A stretch of DNA of 5,055 nt, taken from NCBI GenBank assembly GCA_014379885.1, contig JACMKW010000298.1, positions 1-5,055 on the forward strand, read 5' to 3'. This document shows, piece after piece, positions 1-5,055 of this stretch. The first letter of the stretch is position 1. Each line of letters opens with the position of its first letter. Made by a program: the position numbers and the translations under genes. The notes below the pieces were generated by a model. It saw only the letters and a list, made by a program, of their open reading frames with translations, was not told where the DNA came from and made no database searches. This stretch comes from Rhizobacter sp. GTDB lineage: Bacteria > Pseudomonadota > Gammaproteobacteria > Burkholderiales > Burkholderiaceae.

Positions 1-737
1 AAGAAGGGCGCAATGGGGTGGCCGGGCAGGGCTTCTTCGAGCTCGCGGTACATGCGCGGGATCTGGCGCAGGAAGGTGCTTTGGTAGTAGCTGAGCGCGT
101 TCTCGATCTCGTCGGCCACGGTGAGCTTGGTGTAGCGCAGCATGCGCGTTTGCCACAGCTGGGTGACGCGGGCGCGCAGCAAGGTTTCGTTCTCGGCCAG
201 GTCGCGTGCGGTGTGCAGTGCATCGCGCTGGCCGATGAGTTCGGCAATGGCGCGCTCGGCATCGAGGATGCTCTTGCGCTGCACCTCGGTCGGGTGGGCG
301 GTGAGCACCGGCGAGATGTAGGCGTGTTGCAGCGTGGCCGCAATGTCGGCCGCGCGGATGTCAGCCCCGGCCAGGCGCTCCAGGCTCATCGCCAGCGAGC
401 CTTCTTGCAAGTGGCCTTGGCGCTCGTGGTGTTCGCGGCGGCGCACGTGGTGGCGGTCTTCGGCAATGTTGGCCAGGTGCGAGAAGTAGCTGAAGGCGCG
501 GATCACGCTCACCGTCTGGTCGGCCGACAGGTTCTTGAGCAGCCGGTCAAGCGCGCGGCCGGCCTGGGCATCGTGCTTGAGCCGGTAGGCCACTGACAGC
601 TGGCGCACACGCTCGATCAAGTCGAACGCGGCGCGGCCTTCTTGCTCGCGAATCACGTCGCCAAGGATGCGGCCCAGTTGGCGTATATCGGCGACCAGGG
701 GCAGGTTCTTGTCGTCATCGGGCGGGGTGCGCGGCAT
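1..737 (-). CDS. ppc: Phosphoenolpyruvate carboxylase, N-terminal part (cut by window edge)
   Basis: Cytosolic anaplerotic enzyme that carboxylates phosphoenolpyruvate with bicarbonate to give oxaloacetate for the TCA cycle. Reading the minus strand from the ATG at 737-735 gives an open frame of 245 codons that leaves the window at nt 1. The decisive motif is [13 protein letters not shown] at about residues 144-156, the PEPC active-site signature with the catalytic histidine at H148 (E. coli His138 equivalent). Upstream, [21 protein letters not shown] (about 77-97, family-typical) and downstream LWQTRMLR (about 194-201) also fit. Bacterial PEPCs are near 880-950 aa, so roughly a quarter is present and the C-terminal catalytic glycine-rich and arginine motifs are off-window. 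The start is supported by a Shine-Dalgarno AAGGAAG (747-741) four bases upstream of the ATG. The gene is transcribed divergently from hemC, sharing a 90-bp control region with a palindrome 20 nt upstream of the start codon. No frameshift is seen in the visible part. Identification is firm. Confidence 0.96.
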   Translation of the reverse strand, partial: MPRTPPDDDKNLPLVADIRQLGRILGDVIREQEGRAAFDLIERVRQLSVAYRLKHDAQAGRALDRLLKNLSADQTVSVIRAFSYFSHLANIAEDRHHVRRREHHERQGHLQEGSLAMSLERLAGADIRAADIAATLQHAYISPVLTAHPTEVQRKSILDAERAIAELIGQRDALHTARDLAENETLLRARVTQLWQTRMLRYTKLTVADEIENALSYYQSTFLRQIPRMYRELEEALPGHPIAPF

Positions 738-740
738 GGG

Positions 741-747
741 CTTCCTT
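741..747 (-). promoter_or_regulatory. ppc ribosome-binding site
   Basis: On the minus strand the bases AAGGAAG lie at 747-741, three to nine bases before the ppc ATG at 737. This is a good match to the anti-Shine-Dalgarno complement and fixes the ppc start. It contrasts with hemC, which shows no such element. Confidence 0.7.
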
Positions 748-756
748 GAGGAGGGA

Positions 757-771
757 TGTAATTTGATTACA
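757..771. promoter_or_regulatory. Perfect palindrome, candidate HexR-type operator
   Basis: TGTAAT (757-762), spacer TTG (763-765), ATTACA (766-771): a perfect inverted repeat with 6-bp arms and a 3-nt AT-rich spacer, in the 90-bp gap between divergent ppc and hemC. From memory, the HexR operator of proteobacteria has consensus TGTAAT-www-ATTACA. HexR is an RpiR-family regulator that senses 2-keto-3-deoxy-6-phosphogluconate. Both arms match that consensus fully and the spacer matches at two of three bases. The centre is 27 nt upstream of the ppc start, so bound protein would probably block or modulate ppc transcription; TGTAAT on the minus strand also resembles a -10 hexamer. HexR regulates glycolytic, Entner-Doudoroff and PEP-node genes, so ppc is a sensible target. 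The palindrome is seen directly; the regulator is inferred. Confidence 0.5.
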
Positions 772-793
772 CCGTCTGAATGGTAGCGGTTTC

Positions 794-821
794 TTGTTCA
801 AAAACGCTCGCCTGATAGCAT
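794..821 (+). promoter_or_regulatory. Possible hemC operon promoter
   Basis: A weak sigma70-like pair: TTGTTC (794-799) and TAGCAT (816-821), separated by 16 nt, each with four of six consensus bases. If used, transcription would begin at about 828, on the hemC ATG itself, giving a leaderless or nearly leaderless mRNA. This agrees with the missing Shine-Dalgarno sequence. The match is weak and a promoter elsewhere in the 90-bp gap is possible. Confidence 0.28.
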
Positions 822-827
822 CACCCG

Positions 828-1769
828 ATGCCTCATTCGCCGCCTACGCCCCTGCTGATTGCCACCCGCGAAAGCCGTCTTGCGCTTTGGCAAGCCGAAC
901 ATGTTCAAGCCCTGCTCAAACAACGTCTTGGCCTTGACGTGGGCCTGTTGGGCATGACCACGCGGGGCGATCAGATCCTGGATCGTTCGCTGTCCAAGGT
1001 GGGTGGCAAGGGCTTGTTCGTGAAGGAGCTGGAAACCGCGCTCGAAGAGGGCCGTGCTCACCTGGCCGTGCACTCGCTCAAAGATGTGCCGATGGACCTG
1101 CCCGACGGCTTCGAGCTCGCCGCCGTGTTGGAGCGCGAAGACCCACGCGACGCGCTGGTGTCCAACCAGTACGCGTCGTTGGCCGAGCTGCCACAGGGTG
1201 CGCTCGTGGGTACCTCCAGCCTGCGCCGTGTGGTGCTGCTGCGTGCGCTGCGGCCCGACTTGCGCATCGAGCCCTTGCGCGGCAACCTCGACACCCGCCT
1301 GCGCAAGCTCGATGAAGGCCACTACGACGCCATCGTGCTGGCCGCGGCGGGCCTCAAGCGCTTGGGCCTCGCGAGCCGCATTTGCGCCACATTCGACCCG
1401 GCGCAAATGATTCCCGCAGCCGGGCAGGGCGCATTGGGCATCGAGGTGCTGGCCGACGCGGCACCGCTGCGTGCACAACTGGCCGAGTTGATTCACCGCC
1501 CCACCTGGCTGGCCGTGCATGCCGAGCGCGCGGTGTCGCGTGCGCTCGGTGGCAGCTGCAGCATGCCGCTGGCCGCACATGCGGTGTGGCATGGCGACCA
1601 ACTGCACTTGGCCGCTGCGCTGGGCGATGGCCAAGACACCGGCCGCCCGCTGCTGCGTGCCGAAGTGCACGCCGCCATTGCCGATGAAGCTGCGGCGCGT
1701 GCGCTGGGTGAGCAGGCTGCTGCACTGCTGCGCGAGCGTGGTGCGGCGGGTTATCTGGCGGCTCTCTAA
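828..1769 (+). CDS. hemC: Hydroxymethylbilane synthase (porphobilinogen deaminase)
   Basis: Cytosolic enzyme (EC 2.5.1.61) that condenses four porphobilinogen molecules into the linear tetrapyrrole hydroxymethylbilane, passed on to HemD. The 313 residues match the usual family length (about 305-320). Visible signatures in order: [13 protein letters not shown] (11-23), [12 protein letters not shown] then [11 protein letters not shown] (44-69), HSLKDVP with catalytic Asp86 (E. coli Asp84 equivalent), GTSSLRR (128-134) and [11 protein letters not shown] (151-161) lining the substrate/cofactor pocket, AAAGLKRLG (172-180), [10 protein letters not shown] (197-206), and LGGSCSMPL (240-248), where Cys244 carries the covalently attached dipyrromethane cofactor. 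All key residues are present. The start is constrained: an in-frame TAG at 816-818 leaves no alternative upstream start, and the conserved fold begins at about residue 9. No Shine-Dalgarno is visible before the ATG. First gene of the hemCDXY operon; hemD begins 3 nt after its stop. Confidence 0.98.
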   Translation: MPHSPPTPLLIATRESRLALWQAEHVQALLKQRLGLDVGLLGMTTRGDQILDRSLSKVGGKGLFVKELETALEEGRAHLAVHSLKDVPMDLPDGFELAAVLEREDPRDALVSNQYASLAELPQGALVGTSSLRRVVLLRALRPDLRIEPLRGNLDTRLRKLDEGHYDAIVLAAAGLKRLGLASRICATFDPAQMIPAAGQGALGIEVLADAAPLRAQLAELIHRPTWLAVHAERAVSRALGGSCSMPLAAHAVWHGDQLHLAAALGDGQDTGRPLLRAEVHAAIADEAAARALGEQAAALLRERGAAGYLAAL

Positions 1770-1772
1770 CCC

Positions 1773-2525
1773 ATGCGAGTGCTGGTTACGCGGCCCGCTG
1801 CGCAGGCAAGCGAGTGGGTGCGGCATCTTCGCGCGGCGGGGCTTCAGGCCGAGGCACTGCCCTTGATCGACATTGCACCAGCGCCCGACGCTGCAGCCGT
1901 GGTATTGGCTTGGGATGCCTTGCCGACGCAGGCGATGGTGGTTTTTGTCAGCCCCAACGCCGCCACGTATTTTTTTGCCGCCAAGCCTGCCCACGCCACC
2001 TGGCCGCCCGCGGTGGTGGCGGCCTCTCCAGGGCCTGGCACGACACAAGTGCTGCGCGAGCTGAGCGTGCCCTCGATCGTGGAGCCCGCTGCCGATGCGC
2101 CGCAGTTCGATTCCGAAGCCCTGTGGCAGCAGCTCTCGGCGCGCGACTGGGCCGGCCAGCGTGTGTTGGTGGTGCGTGGTACCAGTGGCCGCGACTGGCT
2201 CGCCGAGCGGCTGCGCGAGCGGGGTGCCGAGCTGTCTTTTGTGGCCGCTTACGGCCGCACTGCACCGTGTTTGTCAGCGACCCAGCAAGCCTTGCTCGAT
2301 GAGGCGCTGGCCCAACCCGCCACGCACCTGTGGTTCTTCAGCAGCTCAGAAGCCGTTGCCCACCTGCAGGCGCTCGCTCCGCACGCCGACTGGGCTCGCG
2401 CACGTGCCGTGGCCACCCACCCGCGCATTGCCGAGAGCGCGCGCCGCCTCGGCCTGGGCCAGGTGATTGAAGCCCGCCCATCGCTAGAAGACGTGGTGGC
2501 ATGCATACAATCGATCGCATCGTGA
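1773..2525 (+). CDS. hemD: Uroporphyrinogen-III synthase
   Basis: Cytosolic enzyme (EC 4.2.1.75) that cyclises hydroxymethylbilane with inversion of ring D to give uroporphyrinogen III. The 250 residues fit the family (about 245-270), which is poorly conserved in sequence. Supporting features: the N-terminal strand MRVLVTRP (1-8), FVSPNAA (58-64), GPGT (87-90), FDSEALW (112-118), VLVVRGTSGRDWLAERLRERGA (131-152, second-domain beta-strand and helix), AAYGR with Tyr160 (the conserved active-site tyrosine position), FFSSSEAV (188-195), ATHPRIAESARRLG (214-227) and RPSLEDVVA (235-243). Two alternating alpha/beta domains joined by a linker are implied. The position directly after hemC is diagnostic. 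It starts 3 nt after the hemC stop without a clear Shine-Dalgarno, suggesting translation coupled to hemC. The 3' end overlaps the hemX reading frame. A run of seven T at 1970-1976 lies inside the gene. Confidence 0.96.
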   Translation: MRVLVTRPAAQASEWVRHLRAAGLQAEALPLIDIAPAPDAAAVVLAWDALPTQAMVVFVSPNAATYFFAAKPAHATWPPAVVAASPGPGTTQVLRELSVPSIVEPAADAPQFDSEALWQQLSARDWAGQRVLVVRGTSGRDWLAERLRERGAELSFVAAYGRTAPCLSATQQALLDEALAQPATHLWFFSSSEAVAHLQALAPHADWARARAVATHPRIAESARRLGLGQVIEARPSLEDVVACIQSIAS

Positions 2526-3613
2526 ACGATGTCCCTCAAGCCCCTGCCAACCCGCCCATGATCGCGCCCGCTGCTGTGCGCCGCCGCTGGGTCTGGACGA
2601 TCACCGCTTTGCTCACGCTCCTGGTGCTGGCCAGTCTGGCGTTGGCCTGGTCGGCCGAACAGCGGGTGCGCAAGCTGGAGCAAGAGCTGGTGCGGCGCCA
2701 GCAAGACAGCCAGACCCTGTCGGGCGAAGCCCGCTTGCTGGCCAAACGTGCCGACGAGACTGCACGCGAAAGTGCCGCCAAGGTGTCGTTGCTGGAAGCA
2801 CGGCTTGCCGAGGTGGCCATTCAGCGTACTCAACTCGAAGACCTGATCCAGTCGCTTTCGCGCTCACGCGACGAAAACGTGCTGGTCGACATCGACGCCG
2901 GCCTGCGGGTGGCCCAGCAGCAGGCCGCCATCACCGGCAGTGCCGAGCCGCTGGTGGCCGCGCTCAAGCAGGCCGACGAGCGGCTCGCGCGCTACAGCCA
3001 GCCTCGGCTAGAAGGCGTGCGGCGCGCCATCGCGCGCGACATCGACCGCGTCAAGGCCGTCGGTGTGGCCGACATCTCGGCCCTGTCGATCAAGCTCGAC
3101 GAGACCATCCGCCTGGTCGACGAGCTGCCCTTGTTGTCGCAGGCCGAACCACGCAAGGAAAATGGTAAACCGCCTGTTGCCGTGGCCAAGCCGGCGGGGC
3201 GCGGGGCGTCGGCCGCGGTGGTCGACCAAGGCTGGTCGGCGGCCTTGTCCGATGGTTGGTCCAGCGTGGTCGAGCGCGTGTGGGGCGAAACCCGCAGCCT
3301 GGTGCGTGTGACCCGCATTGATCACCCTGACGCCATGCTGCTCGCGCCCGAGCAGGCTTTCTTCCTGCGAGAAAACCTGAAGCTGCGCCTGCTCAATGCA
3401 CGCCTGGCATTGCTGAGCCGCCAGTTCGACACGGTGCAGACCGATCTGCAAGGTGCGCAACTCGCGCTCGACCGCTACTTCGACCGCAACTCGCGCCGCA
3501 CCGGCGTGGCGCTTGACCTGCTCAAGCAGGTCACGGCGGGCGCTCGCCAGGTGGGCCTGCCACGCCCCGATGACACGCTGGCCGCATTGGCAGCCGCCAC
3601 GGCGGGTCGTTAG
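2501..3613 (+). CDS. hemX: HemX family membrane protein (not a demonstrated methyltransferase)
   Basis: A 370-residue protein of the proteobacterial HemX family, between hemD and hemY. Architecture: cytoplasmic N-terminus rich in Pro/Ala (1-26), Arg-rich stop (27-29), one transmembrane helix (about 30-50, WVWTITALLTLLVLASLALAW), then a long charged heptad-like coiled coil (about 52-123), a helical region (124-213), a low-complexity Pro/Ala/Lys/Gly linker (about 215-240), and a conserved C-terminal part with LLAPEQAFFLREN (280-292) and LKLRLLNARLALLSRQ (293-308), the strongest family signature. Databases often call this family a putative uroporphyrin-III C-methyltransferase, but no SAM-binding glycine-rich motif is visible. 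A scaffold or regulatory role in tetrapyrrole synthesis is more likely. The ATG at 2501 overlaps hemD by 25 nt. A GTG at 2522 (residue 8) would give the classic GTGA stop/start overlap. Neither start has a strong Shine-Dalgarno, so the N-terminus is uncertain by seven residues. Confidence 0.9.
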   Translation: MHTIDRIVNDVPQAPANPPMIAPAAVRRRWVWTITALLTLLVLASLALAWSAEQRVRKLEQELVRRQQDSQTLSGEARLLAKRADETARESAAKVSLLEARLAEVAIQRTQLEDLIQSLSRSRDENVLVDIDAGLRVAQQQAAITGSAEPLVAALKQADERLARYSQPRLEGVRRAIARDIDRVKAVGVADISALSIKLDETIRLVDELPLLSQAEPRKENGKPPVAVAKPAGRGASAAVVDQGWSAALSDGWSSVVERVWGETRSLVRVTRIDHPDAMLLAPEQAFFLRENLKLRLLNARLALLSRQFDTVQTDLQGAQLALDRYFDRNSRRTGVALDLLKQVTAGARQVGLPRPDDTLAALAAATAGR

Positions 3614-3618
3614 GTTTC

Positions 3619-4863
3619 ATGCGCGCAGTCATCTGGTTCACTCTGCTGTTCGTGGTGGCGGTGGTGGCAGCCACCACCTTCGGTGCCAACGACGGTTTGG
3701 TGTCGCTCTACTGGAGCGGCTGGCGCATGGACGTGTCGATGAACCTCTTTCTGCTGGCCTTGTTCGCCACCTGCGTGGCGTTGGTGACGATCTTCCAGGC
3801 CGTCAACGGGCTCATCGGCCTGCCACGCCGGGCGCACGAATGGCGTGTGGCGCGGCGCGACCGCACGGCCCAGGCCGCTCTGCGTGACGCCCTGGCTCAG
3901 TATTTCGGCGGGCGTTACAGCCGCGCACAAAAGTCGGCCCAGCGCGCCTTGCTGATCCAGTCTGAAACGCCTGATCTGGTGCAAGACAACGAATTCACCG
4001 TGCTCGGCCACCTGCTCGCCGCAGGCAGCGCGCACAAGTTGCAAGACCGCAGCCGCCGTGACGATCAACTCGAGCGTGCGCTCGAACTCAGCAGCAAGAG
4101 CCTGCTCGCCAAGTCGGCCGAAGAAGGTGCGCGCCTGCTGGCCGCCGAATGGGCGCTCGACGACCGCAACGCCGTGCGTGCGCTGGAGCTGCTGGCCGCC
4201 CTGCCACCGGGTGTGGCGCGCCGCACCCACGCCTTGCGCCTGAAGCTTCAGGCCAGCCGCCTTGCGAAGCAGCCGAACGAGGCCTTGAAGACCGCGCGTC
4301 TGCTGGCCAAACACCAGGCCTTCTCCAAGGTGGCTGCACAAGGCCTGTTGCGCTCGCTGGCGTTTGAATCGCTCGATGGCGCGCGTGACGCCGACCAGGT
4401 GCGCCGCGTGTGGTTCGCACTGGAGAATGCCGACCGCCGAGACCCGCTGGTGGCTGCACGCGCCGCGGCCTGCCTGGCCACCTTTGGTGCTGCCGCAGAA
4501 GCACGTGTCTGGTTGCGCCCCTTCTGGGATCGCCTGGGCGAGCTCAGCGAAGACGAGCGCACGGCACTGGCGCATGGGCTGGTGGCCTCCATGGGCGGCA
4601 TTGCACCCGACTGGCTGGCGCGGCTGGAGGCCGCTGCACAAGCCCACCCTCGTGAGGCGGCGGTGGCCTACGCCGTGGGCTGTGCCTTGGCCGAGCGTGA
4701 ACTCTGGGGCAAGGCGCGTGTGCTGCTTGAACAGGCGGCTGCCGCGCCCGCCTTGGCCCATGCCTCGCGCCGCCACGCATGGCTGCTGCTGGCGCGCCTG
4801 GCCGGGCAGCAGGGTGATGAGGCCCGCGCGGCTTCCTGTTATGAGGCTGCAGCCCAGTTGTAG
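3619..4863 (+). CDS. hemY: HemY family membrane-anchored TPR protein
   Basis: A 414-residue member of the proteobacterial HemY family (HemY_N domain plus tetratricopeptide-like helices); E. coli HemY is of similar length. It is unrelated to the HemY/HemG-type protoporphyrinogen oxidase of Bacillus: there is no FAD dinucleotide motif. Two N-terminal membrane helices are visible (about 4-21 and 41-62), joined by the conserved short loop DGLVSLYWSGWRMDVSMN (25-42), followed by the family-typical GLPRRAHEWRVARR (67-80). The remainder is a chain of amphipathic Ala/Leu-rich helical pairs, e.g. ALRDALAQYFGGRYSRAQKSA (87-107) and the C-terminal repeat ending WLLLARLAGQQGDEARAASCYEAA (about 388-411), typical of TPRs that bind partner proteins. 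It follows hemX by 5 nt. It is thought to act with HemX in late heme synthesis or assembly, but the biochemical role is not settled. Its stop codon lies next to the tRNA promoter. Confidence 0.93.
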   Translation: MRAVIWFTLLFVVAVVAATTFGANDGLVSLYWSGWRMDVSMNLFLLALFATCVALVTIFQAVNGLIGLPRRAHEWRVARRDRTAQAALRDALAQYFGGRYSRAQKSAQRALLIQSETPDLVQDNEFTVLGHLLAAGSAHKLQDRSRRDDQLERALELSSKSLLAKSAEEGARLLAAEWALDDRNAVRALELLAALPPGVARRTHALRLKLQASRLAKQPNEALKTARLLAKHQAFSKVAAQGLLRSLAFESLDGARDADQVRRVWFALENADRRDPLVAARAAACLATFGAAAEARVWLRPFWDRLGELSEDERTALAHGLVASMGGIAPDWLARLEAAAQAHPREAAVAYAVGCALAERELWGKARVLLEQAAAAPALAHASRRHAWLLLARLAGQQGDEARAASCYEAAAQL

Positions 4864-4888
4864 ACGGCCCCGAGCTTGGTGTTATAGT
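4858..4888 (+). promoter_or_regulatory. tRNA-Arg promoter (extended -10)
   Basis: TATAGT (4883-4888) is a five-of-six -10 hexamer preceded by TG one base away (TGT at 4880-4882), an extended -10. A weak -35, TTGTAG (4858-4863), sits 19 nt upstream and overlaps the hemY stop codon. The bases after the -10 (CCGAGG) are GC-rich, as in the discriminators of stringently controlled stable RNA promoters. Transcription would start around 4894-4896, a few bases before the mature tRNA 5' end. Confidence 0.6.
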
Positions 4889-4898
4889 CCGAGGCTTC

Positions 4899-4975
4899 GC
4901 GGCTGTAGCTCAGTTGGATAGAGTACTTGGCTACGAACCAAGGGGTCGTGGGTTCGAATCCTGCCAGCCGCACCA
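4899..4975 (+). tRNA. tRNA-Arg (anticodon ACG)
   Basis: A complete 77-nt cloverleaf that can be folded by eye. The acceptor stem GCGGCTG (4899-4905) pairs perfectly with CAGCCGC (4965-4971), with discriminator A4972 and a genomically encoded CCA (4973-4975). The D arm is GCTC/GAGT around AGTTGGATA. The anticodon stem CTTGG (4926-4930) pairs with CCAAG (4938-4942) around loop CTACGAA, with anticodon ACG at 4933-4935. The variable loop is GGGTC. The T arm is GTGGG/CCTGC (two G-U pairs) around TTCGAAT. ACG is modified to ICG by TadA and reads CGU, CGC and CGA arginine codons; CGC is heavily used in the neighbouring genes. It lies 35 nt after hemY in the same direction with its own promoter and is followed directly by a terminator. 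Confidence 0.98.
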
Positions 4976-4977
4976 GT

Positions 4978-5023
4978 AAAGACAAGGGTTAGCACGTTTG
5001 CGCGTGCTAACCCTTTTGTCTTT
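4978..5023 (+). terminator. Rho-independent terminator after hemCDXY/tRNA-Arg
   Basis: A perfect 13-bp inverted repeat, AAGGGTTAGCACG (4984-4996) and CGTGCTAACCCTT (5003-5015), encloses a 6-nt loop TTTGCG. The T-rich tail TTTTGTCTTT follows. AAAGAC (4978-4983) can pair with GTCTTT (5018-5023) beyond a two-T bulge, extending the stem. The A-rich left flank means the hairpin could also stop transcripts arriving from the right on the minus strand. It begins two bases after the tRNA CCA and is the first terminator-like structure after hemC, so it probably ends both the hem operon readthrough and the tRNA transcript. Confidence 0.9.
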
Positions 5024-5055
5024 CTTGGCTGAGAAGCTCGTTCTGGTTGCCGTTC

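Noticed and set aside
18..596. Plus-strand open frame (192 codons) at the left edge
   Set aside because: It is the antisense shadow of ppc, whose catalytic-histidine motif is read on the minus strand over the same bases.
798..2048. Long minus-strand open frame (416 codons) antisense to hemC and hemD
   Set aside because: Its translation is rich in Gln, His, Arg and Gly with no recognisable motif, as expected from the complement of GC-rich codons. hemC and hemD on the opposite strand are unmistakable.
2249..2833. Minus-strand open frame (194 codons) spanning the hemD/hemX junction
   Set aside because: It is antisense to two well-supported genes, lacks a ribosome-binding site and shows no family motif.
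2501..3613. Annotating hemX as uroporphyrinogen-III C-methyltransferase
   Set aside because: No SAM-binding motif is visible. The protein is a membrane-anchored coiled coil; the methyltransferase label is a historical family name.
3610..4776. Long minus-strand open frame (388 codons) antisense to hemY
   Set aside because: It has the same Gln/His/Arg/Gly-rich shadow composition and no motif or start signal. hemY on the plus strand accounts for the region.
1..5055. CRISPR array, insertion sequence, prophage or toxin-antitoxin system
   Set aside because: No spaced direct repeats, terminal inverted repeats, transposase or integrase motifs, or small unexplained gene pairs are present. All but about 200 bases are assigned to conserved genes.

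Overview
The window is a stretch of ordinary chromosome from a high-GC betaproteobacterium. The protein sequences and the gene order (ppc divergent from hemC-hemD-hemX-hemY) fit Burkholderiales, most likely a Comamonadaceae-type organism. That placement rests on recognised families and synteny, not on a database search. I see no transposase, integrase, phage gene or CRISPR array.

Layout: nt 1-737 on the minus strand hold the first ~245 codons of phosphoenolpyruvate carboxylase (ppc), cut by the left edge. A 90-bp divergent intergenic region (738-827) follows. It carries a perfect 6-3-6 palindrome (757-771) that resembles the operator I remember for HexR, the KDPG-sensing regulator of central carbon metabolism. 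From 828 to 4863 four plus-strand genes are packed with almost no spacing: hemC (hydroxymethylbilane synthase), hemD (uroporphyrinogen-III synthase), hemX (single-pass membrane coiled-coil protein) and hemY (membrane-anchored TPR protein). A tRNA-Arg gene (anticodon ACG, CCA encoded) starts 35 nt after the hemY stop, with an extended -10 promoter just upstream. A strong 13-bp hairpin terminator follows. The last ~32 nt hold nothing I can assign.

How they work together: HemC polymerises four porphobilinogen molecules to hydroxymethylbilane. HemD inverts ring D and closes it to uroporphyrinogen III, the branch point to heme, siroheme and cobalamin. HemX and HemY are membrane proteins that accompany hemCD in many proteobacteria and are thought to organise or regulate late tetrapyrrole synthesis. 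Spacings of 3 nt (hemC/hemD), a 25-nt or 4-nt overlap (hemD/hemX) and 5 nt (hemX/hemY) imply one transcription unit with translational coupling. No terminator separates hemY from the tRNA, so operon transcripts probably run through the tRNA to the shared hairpin. ppc supplies oxaloacetate and is transcribed away from the operon.

I do not see a novel system. The points most worth checking are the HexR-like operator between ppc and hemC, the absence of a ribosome-binding site (possibly a leaderless start) at hemC, the ambiguous hemX start, and the way the hem operon and the tRNA share sequence for promoter and terminator.
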